Notes under the pieces: model-generated
Databases searched by the model: none
What the model was told of the DNA's origin: nothing
Seen by the model: the letters and a program-made list of their open reading frames with translations, nothing else
Source: JANQFM01 sp035471925
Lineage (GTDB): Bacteria > Acidobacteriota > UBA6911 > RPQK01 > DATIPO01
Direction of reading: 5' to 3'
NCBI GenBank assembly: GCA_035471925.1
Contig: DATIPO010000082.1
Location: 1-46,742 of the forward strand
Length of the DNA: 46,742 bases
Made by a program: the position numbers and the translations under genes
Shown here: piece after piece, positions 15,484 to 23,691 of the stretch
Layout: every line of letters starts with the position of its first letter
Position numbering within the stretch: the first letter of the stretch is position 1

Positions 15484-16635
15484 TCAACGGACGCTTTTGG
15501 AGAGGGGCTTTCCAGAGGCGGCGCGGCCCAGCTTGGAGAGAACCTTGGCGGCCAATCCGGGCAGGATGCACCATTGGGCCCACAGCATTTCAACAAACAG
15601 GAATCCCAGCGAGCGGACGGCGAATCCCCATCCCCGCTGGCGCCGCATGTAGTTGAAAAAGCGCAGATTGGCGGCGGCGAAGAGCACCACCATGGCTGCC
15701 GTGGCCCACAGCAGCGGAGGCCACAGCGGAGAGGCCAGCAGGGTCAGCAGCAGGGGCGCGGGGAGAGAGGCCGAAAGCAGGCGCGAGAAGCGGTGGGCGC
15801 GCAAGGCGAAGGCCCGGCTTTGGGGCGGCAGGTCGAGTTGGCGCAAGTCCTCCAGCCGTCGGCGGTCTTCACGCAGGATGCCCTTGAAATCGTAGCGCTT
15901 GAGATGTACGCCCTTCAGGTTGCGGTCGATAACGAAGCGGCGTCCCTGACTGCCTAGGAGCACTCCCAGCCGGAAATCCTCAGCGGTGGCGAAGCGGCTG
16001 TCGAAGCCCCCCTCCCTCTCCAGCACCTGACGGCGGACGGTGAACAGCGGCGTGTGCAGATAAGGACTGACGGTCTCGGTGACGGCATAGAGGAAGCACA
16101 CCGAGAGGTTCTTGTAGTTGCTCCAAAAATCGTCCCAAGGGAGTTCCTCGTCGTAAACGCCCAGCACTCCGGCCACCTCGGGACGGTGTTCGTAGACGTG
16201 GAGAGATTCGCGGATGCGGACCAGGGCCCCCGGACTGAGTTCGACATCGGCGTCGAGGAAGAAGACCCAGTCATGACGGGCGGCCTCCAGACCCCGGTTA
16301 CGGGCCGCCGCCGGACCGCCGTTGCGCTCCATCCTCAGCCAGCGCACGGTGGCTTCTGGGCCGGCCTGGCGGGCATGGGCTCCATCTTGCCAATCGGCAG
16401 CAGGGGTAGAGGCCGCCGTTTCCTTCGCCAGCCCGGTTTGCACTTGGGAGCGCAGATCTTGGGGCGAGGCGTCGTCCACCACCACAACTTCGGCGTTCTT
16501 CAAACCGTCCCTCAAGAGGGCCGCGAGGCAGCGCCGCAGAAGGTCGGGACGGCCGTAGGCCGGTATCACCACCGAAATAGGGTACTGGCCCGCCAGATGT
16601 TCTTCCTCACGCAGCAATGAGGCCACACGCTCCAT
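15484..16635 (-). CDS. Family 2 glycosyltransferase with C-terminal membrane helices
   Basis: 383 residues. The GT-A fold starts with PISVVIPAYGRPDLLRRCL and VVVDDAS. The metal-binding DAD is at 128-130 in WVFFLDADVEL, and GGFDSRFATAEDFRLG with Glu219-Asp220 is the acceptor/catalytic region. After about residue 285 come hydrophobic helices (LPAPLLLTLLASPLWPPLL, ATAAMVVLFAAANL), so it acts at the inner-membrane face, transferring a sugar from a nucleotide donor. A ~20-residue Gln/Ala-rich insert (about 66-92) sits between the first strands. No Shine-Dalgarno is present; TATGCT lies 6 nt before ATG 16635. The GT39 gene lies upstream on the same strand after 164 bases. Confidence 0.88.
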   Translation of the reverse strand: MERVASLLREEEHLAGQYPISVVIPAYGRPDLLRRCLAALLRDGLKNAEVVVVDDASPQDLRSQVQTGLAKETAASTPAADWQDGAHARQAGPEATVRWLRMERNGGPAAARNRGLEAARHDWVFFLDADVELSPGALVRIRESLHVYEHRPEVAGVLGVYDEELPWDDFWSNYKNLSVCFLYAVTETVSPYLHTPLFTVRRQVLEREGGFDSRFATAEDFRLGVLLGSQGRRFVIDRNLKGVHLKRYDFKGILREDRRRLEDLRQLDLPPQSRAFALRAHRFSRLLSASLPAPLLLTLLASPLWPPLLWATAAMVVLFAAANLRFFNYMRRQRGWGFAVRSLGFLFVEMLWAQWCILPGLAAKVLSKLGRAASGKPLSKSVR

Positions 16636-16641
16636 CCTACT

Positions 16642-16647
16642 AGCATA
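16642..16647 (-). promoter_or_regulatory. -10-like TATGCT, 6 nt before ATG 16635
   Basis: TATGCT matches four of six bases of the -10 consensus and is placed for a leaderless GT2 transcript. GGAGGG lies further upstream, too far away to serve as the Shine-Dalgarno. Confidence 0.35.
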
Positions 16648-16799
16648 CCCTCCTTAGCCAAGGCCACGGAGGGCAGGCCCTTCTTTTTGGTGGCGTCAAG
16701 CGTCAGGTTGGCGGAGGGCTTCTCTTTGGTTTGGAGCCCGGATCACGAGCCGGGGCTCGTCGGAGAGATACTGGGTCCTGAGTCACGGGGGTGCATCCG

Positions 16800-18428
16800 T
16801 CACCGGGGGGTCGGGGGACGCCAGAGTTGGAGGAAAGAGCCGTCCGGCAGGGGACGGCGCCAGACGACCCCCCAGCCCAGAGCATGCATGAGGCGATAGA
16901 CCTGATCGGCGTTGCGGGTCAGCGGCTCCAATCCTTGGTCGCCGGTCTTGCCCACTACGTGGGTGTAGCGGGAGAGGTTTTGCATGTCGATGGGACTCCG
17001 GCCCAAGTTGCCCGCGCTGAGTCCCTTGCGTTGCTGGGCCGCTTTAAGCACCAGTCCGCCCACGTGGAGGCGCGGAGCGTCAGGGACGAACCCCACCACC
17101 GATCCCTCGGGAAGCTGCCTCAGAAGGTCGTCATACCCCCAGTCCTGGCGGGTGGGAGGACCGGCCACGTCAAAGTACTGGCTTTGAAACAGCACCCATT
17201 CCTGTGACAAAGTGCGATAGTCGCTGGGCGGATCGTACTCCATCAGGGCCCATTTGTAGGGTCCGCCGGGCAGGTGAAAGGACACGGCCAGAAACTGGAT
17301 GGCGGCCACTCCCAGCAGGATCCACTGGCCCCGCCTCAAATAGCGGCAGAAGAAGACCGCCAGCAGCGCCAGCACGGGAACCATAGGCATGACGTAACGG
17401 GGATCTTTGGCGGTTGTCCAAGTGAGAACCGCCCAGGCTCCTCCCAAGGTCACCGCCAGGAAGACAAAGACCGAGCGTCCGTCGGGCTGGCGGTGGGCCT
17501 GCATCCAATCGGCTCCTCCTTTGCGCCTGGCCACTGCCCAGGCCACCAACCCGGCCACGGAAATCAGCAGCAAGGGGAGGCAGAGGTAATAGGAAGCCAG
17601 CACCCTGGGATAGTAGACCCAGCCAGCCAGTTCCCAGCGCGCCGGATCGAGTTCCCAGCGGGCGGCCTCATTGGTGCTGCCCAGGCGGCTGAGCAAACCC
17701 TGGGCGTTGGGAAGATACCACCAGAACACGGGCGGAATGGCGATCAGGGCAGCATCCAGCAGGTTGCGTAGACTTTGGCGGGGACGCTCGGATTGGTAGA
17801 GCGACCAAAGCACCGGCACGGCCAGGAAGAAGACGAAGCTCCACTTGGTCAGCAGACCGACGGCCACCACTGCGCCGAAGAGCAGCGACCAACCGGTGGT
17901 CTGGAGCCAGCGGCTGCGGACCAGCAGGTAGAGGGCGAAAAGGGTCCAGCCGGTCAGAGGCAGGTCAAGTAGGCTTTCGCGGCTGGTCCAAGCCACCATG
18001 GGAAAGAGCAGTGGCAGGACCGAAGCGACTTCGGCAGCCGGCGAGGGGATGAAGCGGAGTGCCAAACGCCAGGTGAAGAAGGCAGTCAAGAAGAGGGCGG
18101 GAAGGTTGGCCGGAAGGGCGATCCAGGAGATGGGACCCAGCAGCAGGTAAAGCAGGCCTTCCTGAAGGTAGTAGAGGGGTGGATAGTAGTCGGAAATGGC
18201 CGGGAAGCCGTTTAGCAGTCCTTCTTCGAACCAGACGTGAAATGCCATCCAGCCCCGCCATTGGTGATGGGCCATGTCCCAGATGGGAGGGGCCTGGTCC
18301 AGCCAGAACCACACCGCGTGCACCAGCAGGACGCCTCCCAGCAGGGCCAGGAAGAGTCCGGGACGTCCGGCCAGCAGGGGAAAGGCGGGGGTGCGTGAGG
18401 ATTGGGGTTGACTGGACGGCTCCACCAC
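16800..18428 (-). CDS. GT39/ArnT-like membrane glycosyltransferase
   Basis: 542 residues from GTG 18428, chosen because AAGGAGG lies 7 nt upstream; an earlier in-frame start at 18497 would overlap aroC. The protein has roughly ten to twelve membrane helices. The first periplasmic loop holds an acidic residue after PPIWDM (Asp51), where GT-C enzymes place the catalytic Asp. LDLPLTGWTLFALYLLVRSRWLQTTGW and TAKDPRYVMPMVPVLALL are typical of the PMT_2 group. It would move a sugar from a polyprenyl-phosphate donor to a protein or lipid acceptor on the outer face of the membrane. It follows aroC by 17 bases and precedes GT2, so donor synthesis and transfer may be linked. Confidence 0.85.
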   Translation of the reverse strand: MVEPSSQPQSSRTPAFPLLAGRPGLFLALLGGVLLVHAVWFWLDQAPPIWDMAHHQWRGWMAFHVWFEEGLLNGFPAISDYYPPLYYLQEGLLYLLLGPISWIALPANLPALFLTAFFTWRLALRFIPSPAAEVASVLPLLFPMVAWTSRESLLDLPLTGWTLFALYLLVRSRWLQTTGWSLLFGAVVAVGLLTKWSFVFFLAVPVLWSLYQSERPRQSLRNLLDAALIAIPPVFWWYLPNAQGLLSRLGSTNEAARWELDPARWELAGWVYYPRVLASYYLCLPLLLISVAGLVAWAVARRKGGADWMQAHRQPDGRSVFVFLAVTLGGAWAVLTWTTAKDPRYVMPMVPVLALLAVFFCRYLRRGQWILLGVAAIQFLAVSFHLPGGPYKWALMEYDPPSDYRTLSQEWVLFQSQYFDVAGPPTRQDWGYDDLLRQLPEGSVVGFVPDAPRLHVGGLVLKAAQQRKGLSAGNLGRSPIDMQNLSRYTHVVGKTGDQGLEPLTRNADQVYRLMHALGWGVVWRRPLPDGSFLQLWRPPTPR

Positions 18429-18445
18429 GCTCGGGCCTCCTTGCC

Positions 18446-19570
18446 TTAGTCGGCGAATCCCAGGAAAGGCAGCGCCTGGGCGGCCTGTTCGGGACATTGG
18501 GCCCGCCAGCGCAACAGATGGTCGATGAGCACCAACAGAACCATGGCTTCTCCGATGGGGACGAAGCGCGGCAGCAGACAGGGATCATGGCGTCCCTTGG
18601 TGCGGATGGTGGTGGGATTGCCGTGTCTGTCGACGGTCTTTTGCTCGCGGGCGATGGAGCTGGTCGGCTTGACCACGGCCCGCATGACCAGCGGACGTCC
18701 GCTGCTGATGCCTCCCAGCATGCCTCCGTGACGGTTGCCCTCGGTGGTGACCTTGCCCTCTTCAAGACGGAAAGGATCGTTGTTCTCAGAGCCCCGCGAA
18801 GTGGCCGCCGCAAAGCCGGCGCCGTACTCGAATCCTAAGACCGCCGGTATGGAGCACAGAGCTCGGGCCAACTCGGCCTTGAGTTTGGCGAACACCGGCT
18901 CTCCCAGCCCGGCGGGAACGCCGCGGGCCACGATCTCGGCCACTCCTCCGATGGAATCGAGGTCTTTGCGCACCGCCGTGATCAGTTCTTGCATGCGCTC
19001 GGCGGCCTCCGGGTCTGGGCAGCGCACGATGTTGGACTCCACTTGTTCGCGCGTCACCTGCAGCGGATCGTCGATCTCGGCCACTACTTCGCCCACCTGC
19101 TTGACGTATCCCACGACCTCGATGCCGTAGGCTTTGAGCAGCTTGCGGGCGATGGCGGCGGCGGCCACCCGTGAGACCGTTTCGCGGGCCGAGGCGCGTC
19201 CGCCGCCCTTGTAGTCGCGGAATCCGAACTTGGCGTCGAAGGTGTAGTCGGCATGTCCGGGACGGTACTTGTCTTTGATGTCGCTGTAGTCGCGGGAGCG
19301 CTGGTCGGTGTTCTCGAAGAGAACGGCGATGGGGGTGCCGGTGGTGCGTCCCTCGAAAACCCCCGAAAGAATGCGGGGAATGTCGGCCTCGTTGCGCTGG
19401 GTGGTGACTTTCGACTGTCCCGGACGGCGCCGGTCCAGATCGGGCTGCAGGTCCTGAGGGGCCAAGGGCATGCCGGGCGGACAGCCGTCCACGATGACCA
19501 GGTTGGCGGGCCCATGCGACTCGCCCGCGGTGGTGATGCGAAACAGCTCTCCGAAGGAATTCCCCGCCAT
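18446..19570 (-). CDS. aroC: Chorismate synthase
   Basis: 374 residues, the usual length. Signature segments are FRITTAGESHGP near the N-terminus, RRRPGQSKVTTQRNEAD, the YRPGHADYTFDAKFGFRDYKGGGRASARET core, and TIRTKGRHDPCLLPRFVPIGEAM near the end. It converts EPSP to chorismate in the cytoplasm with reduced FMN, the last shikimate-pathway step. No other shikimate gene is in the window. There is no Shine-Dalgarno before ATG 19570; TACAAT lies 9 nt upstream. It is divergent from the aminotransferase gene. Confidence 0.97.
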   Translation of the reverse strand: MAGNSFGELFRITTAGESHGPANLVIVDGCPPGMPLAPQDLQPDLDRRRPGQSKVTTQRNEADIPRILSGVFEGRTTGTPIAVLFENTDQRSRDYSDIKDKYRPGHADYTFDAKFGFRDYKGGGRASARETVSRVAAAAIARKLLKAYGIEVVGYVKQVGEVVAEIDDPLQVTREQVESNIVRCPDPEAAERMQELITAVRKDLDSIGGVAEIVARGVPAGLGEPVFAKLKAELARALCSIPAVLGFEYGAGFAAATSRGSENNDPFRLEEGKVTTEGNRHGGMLGGISSGRPLVMRAVVKPTSSIAREQKTVDRHGNPTTIRTKGRHDPCLLPRFVPIGEAMVLLVLIDHLLRWRAQCPEQAAQALPFLGFAD

Positions 19571-19579
19571 AACGCGCCA

Positions 19580-19585
19580 ATTGTA
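19580..19585 (-). promoter_or_regulatory. -10-like TACAAT, 9 nt before ATG 19570
   Basis: TACAAT (five of six) in the context CGCGTTACAAT, identical to the one upstream of the FMN protein gene at 7694. No Shine-Dalgarno intervenes. Confidence 0.4.
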
Positions 19586-19635
19586 ACGCGAATGGCTCTC
19601 AGCAGACAGGATTGCCCCACCAAGGCGCGGGAGCT

Positions 19636-19641
19636 TACCAT
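19636..19641 (+). promoter_or_regulatory. Putative leaderless promoter, TTGCCC-N18-TACCAT
   Basis: TACCAT lies 6 nt before ATG 19648, and TTGCCC 18 bases further upstream is a weak -35. It supports ATG 19648 rather than the upstream frame opening at 19612. Confidence 0.4.
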
Positions 19642-19647
19642 GAGGAC

Positions 19648-20847
19648 ATGAAATTGGACGCAGCCGCCGTGAAACTGCTACGCGACGACACTCCGGGGAC
19701 GCGCCAGCGGCTCCACTTCGACAACGCCGGGGCGGGACTGATGCCGCGTCCCGTGATCGATGCCATCCACCGTCATATCGATTTGGAGGCTGAAACCGGC
19801 GGCTATCAAGCCGGACACCTTCGCGCTGAGCAGATCGAACAGGCCCGGGCCGACGTGGCTTCGCTGATCGGAGCTCAGGCCCGCAACGTCGCCTTCACCG
19901 AAAACGCCACTGCCGCCTTTGCCCAGGCCCTGTCCTCCATCGAGTTTCATCCCGGCGACGTCATCCTGACCTGTGCCGACGACTACGTCTCCAACCAGAT
20001 CCAGTATCTTTCGCTGGCCTCCCGTCTGGGGCTTGAAGTCGACCGCGCCCGCAGCCTCCCCGGCGGCGGACTCGACCTGGAGGACTTCGAGCTGCATTTG
20101 CGGCGCCGCCGTCCCCGCCTGGTGGCCCTCCATCACGTGCCCACCAACTCAGGGGTGGTCCAGCCGGTCGAAGAAGTGGGCAGGCTGTGCCGCGAGTTGG
20201 ACGTGCTGTTCCTGCTCGACGCCTGTCAGTCGGTGGGACAACTGCCCCTGGACGTCACCCGCCTGCACTGTGACTTCCTCAGCGCCACTTCGCGCAAATT
20301 CCTGCGCGGACCGCGCGGATGCGGTTTCCTCTACGCCTCCGATCAAGTGCTCAAGGATGGCTACCATCCCCTCTTCATCGATCTGCACGGAGGCCGCTGG
20401 ATCGACGAAGACGTCTTCCGCCCGGTGGATGACGCCAGGCGCTTCGAAAACTGGGAATTCGCCTACGCCCTGGTGCTGGCCACCGGAGAAGCCGCCCGCT
20501 ATGCCCAAAAGGTGGGATTGGAGGCCATCGCCGAGCGCAACGATCATCTGGCCCAATCGCTGCGCGAAGAGCTGGTCCACCTGCCCCGAGTCAACGTGAT
20601 GGACCTGCAAGCCCCGCGTCTTGCCGCCACCGTGATGATCGAGCTCCCCTTCGCGGAGGGACCCGAGGCTTTGCAGGAAGCCCTCTTCCAGCGCGGCATC
20701 AATGTCTCCATGAGCTACCGCGAGTATGCCCGCGTGGAGTTTCGCGCCGAGTCCGACTGGGTTTTACGCGCCTCGCCCCACTACTACAACATCGGTGAGG
20801 AGGTCGGCCGTTTCGTGGCCGCCATCGGCGACCTTCTTTCCAAGTAA
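19648..20847 (+). CDS. Class V aminotransferase-fold PLP enzyme
   Basis: 399 residues from ATG 19648. It has the cysteine desulfurase/isopenicillin N epimerase fold: HFDNAGAGLMPRPVIDAI at the substrate end, AFTENATAAF (cofactor phosphate loop), LVALHHVPTNSGVVQPVEE, LLDACQSVGQLPLDV with the ring-stacking Asp, and SATSRKFLRGPRGCGFLY containing the Schiff-base lysine. Such enzymes act on amino or sulfur substrates (desulfurases, C-S lyases, epimerases, kynureninase-like). There is no catalytic cysteine loop like that of IscS near the end, so a plain desulfurase role is less likely. EgtE-like or epimerase-like activity is possible but not shown. It is divergent from aroC. Confidence 0.87.
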   Translation: MKLDAAAVKLLRDDTPGTRQRLHFDNAGAGLMPRPVIDAIHRHIDLEAETGGYQAGHLRAEQIEQARADVASLIGAQARNVAFTENATAAFAQALSSIEFHPGDVILTCADDYVSNQIQYLSLASRLGLEVDRARSLPGGGLDLEDFELHLRRRRPRLVALHHVPTNSGVVQPVEEVGRLCRELDVLFLLDACQSVGQLPLDVTRLHCDFLSATSRKFLRGPRGCGFLYASDQVLKDGYHPLFIDLHGGRWIDEDVFRPVDDARRFENWEFAYALVLATGEAARYAQKVGLEAIAERNDHLAQSLREELVHLPRVNVMDLQAPRLAATVMIELPFAEGPEALQEALFQRGINVSMSYREYARVEFRAESDWVLRASPHYYNIGEEVGRFVAAIGDLLSK

Positions 20848-20888
20848 CGGGCGTCCGGGAGCACGAGAAACCGGCTGCACCAGCAGGC

Positions 20889-21407
20889 TCAGGGGCTGTC
20901 CTTAGACTTGCGGTAGAGGCCGTCGAAGACCGTAGACCAGCTTTCGCCGCCATCGGAGGAGCGCTCCCAGTGCTGGCGGACGCTTCCGTCCTCATTGTCG
21001 TGCCAGGTGACGCGCTCCATGACTTCCTTGCCGCTGCGGTCGCGGCCCGTTCCCTTGAGGATCATCTTGCCATCCTCGAAGCCGCCTTCCAGTTCCAGCG
21101 TTGTGCCGTTCTGCCACACCCAGAACTGCTGCCACTTGCCTTTGTCCGGGTTGTAGAAGTTGAGGCTGCTTCCTTCCCCGCCACGCGCGCTCTTCCAGCG
21201 CTCCAGCAGAGCGCACCCTCCGTTGACCGGCTGGATGGAATTGTGTCCGGCCAGCTTGCCGTCGGCCGTGACTTCCCACTTGCCGATCCAGAAATCGAAC
21301 TGGTGCGACTTCTCGCTGTCCGAACATCCTGGCCCCTGCGCGGCCTGCAGCGAGACCGAGCACACCAGCACCATGATCATCAGCTTCAAAACTTGTCCTT
21401 TGGTCAT
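20889..21407 (-). CDS. Secreted DUF1579-like beta-barrel protein
   Basis: 172 residues. The N-terminal signal peptide (LKLMIMVLVCSVSLQAAQG) is followed by HQFDFWIGKWEVTADGKLAG. The phrase FDFWIGxWxV and the Trp-rich alternating strands (KWQQFWVWQNGTTLELEGGF, MERVTWHDNEDGSVRQHWE) resemble the DUF1579/lipocalin-like family of exported proteins, in which no reaction is generally known. It probably binds a small hydrophobic molecule in the periplasm, but that is a guess from the fold. ATG 21407 has no Shine-Dalgarno; TAGGGT lies 6 nt upstream. It is convergent with the aminotransferase gene and divergent from amylosucrase. Confidence 0.72.
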   Translation of the reverse strand: MTKGQVLKLMIMVLVCSVSLQAAQGPGCSDSEKSHQFDFWIGKWEVTADGKLAGHNSIQPVNGGCALLERWKSARGGEGSSLNFYNPDKGKWQQFWVWQNGTTLELEGGFEDGKMILKGTGRDRSGKEVMERVTWHDNEDGSVRQHWERSSDGGESWSTVFDGLYRKSKDSP

Positions 21408-21413
21408 GGCATC

Positions 21414-21419
21414 ACCCTA
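21414..21419 (-). promoter_or_regulatory. -10-like TAGGGT, 6 nt before ATG 21407
   Basis: Fits the TANNNT pattern at leaderless spacing, though only three of six bases match the -10 consensus. The remaining gap 21420-21652 shows no second promoter that I can defend. Confidence 0.25.
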
Positions 21420-21652
21420 CCCCCGCCCCGAGAGGGACTCAAGCAAATTCTAGGTGAGGGACTAAACCTCTCATTCTAAAGCCTTTAACCTTATTCCTAA
21501 TGCGCTCGCGAGCCCACTGGCCAGAGGTTGTTTTTCGATCGTCCGGAGGTCTTGGAGGAGGGACGGGTGCTGAGCCCGGCGCCATGGGCGGCATGGCGAG
21601 CCAACGAGGCGACAAGGCGGCAGATCCACTTTCTTATGCCACGGGCTTTTCC

Positions 21653-21658
21653 TATACT
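21653..21658 (+). promoter_or_regulatory. -10 element TATACT, 8 nt before ATG 21667
   Basis: TATACT matches five of six bases of the -10 consensus. TTTCTT lies 17 bases upstream as a weak -35. The 8-nt gap to the start codon has no Shine-Dalgarno, so the transcript would begin at or next to the AUG. Confidence 0.45.
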
Positions 21659-21666
21659 CTGGCTCG

Positions 21667-23598
21667 ATGACCGAAAAGACGCTCCTGCGTCAGGCACGCA
21701 AGCACCTCAAAGATATGGACGAAGGCGAGCAGGACCTCTTCCTCATCCGCCTGGAACGCTATCAGCACGACGTCCTGGCCGGACTGGAGGAGGTCTACGG
21801 TCGTCATCCCCGCTTCGATTCCTTTATCCAGCGCCTGCTGCGGACCATGGCCGCGCGTTATCAACAGCGTCCGCCCGACCTGAAACGGCTCGACCTCAAG
21901 CGCATGGTGCGTCCTGACTGGTTTCAGCAGCCTGAGACGATTGGCTACGTGTGTTACGTCGACCGTTTTGCCGAACGCCTCGACCAAATCCCGCAACATC
22001 TCGATTACCTGCAAGAGCTGGGAGTCACCTACCTCCACCTGATGCCTCTCCTCAAGCCACGCCGCGGCGCTTCCGACGGCGGATACGCGGTACAGGACTA
22101 CACCAAGGTCAAGCCCTCTCTCGGCACCATGGACGACCTGGAAACGCTGGCTCGCCGGCTGCGCGGGCAAGGCATCAGCCTGTGCATCGATTTCGTCCTC
22201 AACCACGTGGCGCGCGAACACCAGTGGGCCGCCAAAGCCCGCAGGGGGGTCAAGAGGTACCGCGACTTCTTCTACTTCATCAAAGACCGCCGCGAGGTAG
22301 AGCGATGGGAGGAGTCGCTGCCCGAGGTCTTCCCCGACTTCGCTCCCGGCAACTTCACCTGGGAACCCAAGCTGAAGAGCTGGGTGTGGACGACATTCAA
22401 CGACTACCAGTGGGACGTCAAGTGGAGCAATCCCGAGGTCTTCCTGGCCTATGCCGACTTGCTGCTGGGCCTGGCCAACCGGGGCGTTGAGGTGCTGCGG
22501 CTGGATGCCATTGCCTTCATCTGGAAGCAGTTGGGCAGCGACTGCCAGAACCAGCCTGAGGTCCACTGGCTGACCCAGTCGCTGCGGGCATTGGCACGCA
22601 TCGTGGCTCCCGCTCTGGTGTTCAAGGCCGAAGCCATCATCGCCCCCGAATTGCTGATCCAATACTTGGGCAAGAGGGCCCATTTCGGAAAGGTCAGCGA
22701 CTTGGCTTACCACAACTCGCTGATGGTCCAATACTGGTCGTCGCTGGCATCGCGTGATACCCGGGTCATGACCGAGGCCCTGCGGCGCTTTCCTGAAAAG
22801 CCGCCCACAACCGCCTGGGGAACCTACATCCGCTGCCATGACGACATCGGCTGGGCCGTCTCAGACGCCGACGCACCGGCGGCTGGATGGGACGGTCCTT
22901 CCCACCGCAAGTTTCTGGCCCAATACTACGCTGGCGACTTCCCCACTTCCTACGCCCGAGGAGATTACTTTCAGGCCAATCCCAAAACGGGCGACGCCCG
23001 CACTTCGGGGACCACGGCCTCCCTCAACGGGCTGGAACGGGCCTTGGAGACCGAAGACAGCGTTCTGGCCGGCCAAGCCCTCCGACGCGTCCTGCTGGGG
23101 CATGCCTTGATCTTGGGCTATTCGGGCATCCCGCTGATCTACATGGGCGACGAGATCGGACTGCTCAACGACCGCGGCTATGGGCGTCAGAAAGGTCACG
23201 CCGACGACAACCGCTGGATGCACCGTCCCTTCATGGATTGGAAGAAGGCCGAGCGCCGCCATGACGAGGAGAGTATCGAGGGTCGTCTCTTCCAGGGCAC
23301 CTGCCGCCTCATTGAAGCCCGCAAGCGCCTGCCCCACCTGCATGCCGCGACGGCGACCGAGGCCGTCGACTGCGGCAACCGCCACGTGTTCGCCTGCCTG
23401 CGCCGACACCCGCTGGGTCCCTTGCTTCAGCTCTACAATTTTGCCGAACACAACCAGTTCGTCCTGGCCGACGTGTTGCGCGACTATGGCATCCAGCAGC
23501 CCTTCGACCGCATCTCACAGAAGGAGGTCGATCTCCGCAGCGGACACATCTTTCTTCCTCCTTATTGCGTCCTTTGGTTGACGCAAGGCGGAGACTGA
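21667..23598 (+). CDS. Amylosucrase (GH13, sucrose glucosyltransferase)
   Basis: 643 residues, close to characterised amylosucrases. The N-terminal helical domain (1-90) is followed by a GH13 barrel with all conserved regions: DFVLNH (175-180), VLRLDAIAFIWKQLG with nucleophile Asp280, FKAEAI with acid/base Glu322, and the amylosucrase-specific RCHDDIGW (His391-Asp392). The segment CQNQPEVH after the nucleophile and the insertion ARGDYFQANPKTGDARTSGT are also characteristic. It makes alpha-1,4-glucan from sucrose with release of fructose, or hydrolyses sucrose. There is no signal peptide, so it is likely cytoplasmic. No sucrose transporter, phosphorylase or glycogen gene lies next to it. The start is probably leaderless. 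Confidence 0.93.
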   Translation: MTEKTLLRQARKHLKDMDEGEQDLFLIRLERYQHDVLAGLEEVYGRHPRFDSFIQRLLRTMAARYQQRPPDLKRLDLKRMVRPDWFQQPETIGYVCYVDRFAERLDQIPQHLDYLQELGVTYLHLMPLLKPRRGASDGGYAVQDYTKVKPSLGTMDDLETLARRLRGQGISLCIDFVLNHVAREHQWAAKARRGVKRYRDFFYFIKDRREVERWEESLPEVFPDFAPGNFTWEPKLKSWVWTTFNDYQWDVKWSNPEVFLAYADLLLGLANRGVEVLRLDAIAFIWKQLGSDCQNQPEVHWLTQSLRALARIVAPALVFKAEAIIAPELLIQYLGKRAHFGKVSDLAYHNSLMVQYWSSLASRDTRVMTEALRRFPEKPPTTAWGTYIRCHDDIGWAVSDADAPAAGWDGPSHRKFLAQYYAGDFPTSYARGDYFQANPKTGDARTSGTTASLNGLERALETEDSVLAGQALRRVLLGHALILGYSGIPLIYMGDEIGLLNDRGYGRQKGHADDNRWMHRPFMDWKKAERRHDEESIEGRLFQGTCRLIEARKRLPHLHAATATEAVDCGNRHVFACLRRHPLGPLLQLYNFAEHNQFVLADVLRDYGIQQPFDRISQKEVDLRSGHIFLPPYCVLWLTQGGD

Positions 23599-23614
23599 AC
23601 CCACGATTCGGGAC

Positions 23615-23643
23615 TGGACAAGCCGCTCCGCATGCGATATAAA
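23615..23643 (+). promoter_or_regulatory. Sigma-70 promoter TGGACA-N17-TATAAA
   Basis: Five of six bases match in both hexamers, with ideal 17-base spacing (-35 at 23615-23620, -10 at 23638-23643). It reads into the orphan permease and gives a leader of about 40 nt carrying GGGAG before ATG 23692. It rules out the in-frame ATG at 23632, which would overlap the promoter. Confidence 0.6.
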
Positions 23644-23691
23644 TCTCGGGACCGCCAGGGGGTCGTTTGGTTCTTTTTTCCGGGAGACACT

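Noticed and set aside
16734..16758. GAGCCC/GGGCTC stem between the GT39 and GT2 genes
   Set aside because: Six pairs around a 13-base loop with no T-tract are expected often in DNA this rich in GC.
19648..20847. Specific assignment of the class V aminotransferase as EgtE or a cysteine desulfurase
   Set aside because: The fold and lysine are clear, but there is no ergothioneine or iron-sulfur gene beside it and no IscS-type cysteine loop, so only the family was named.
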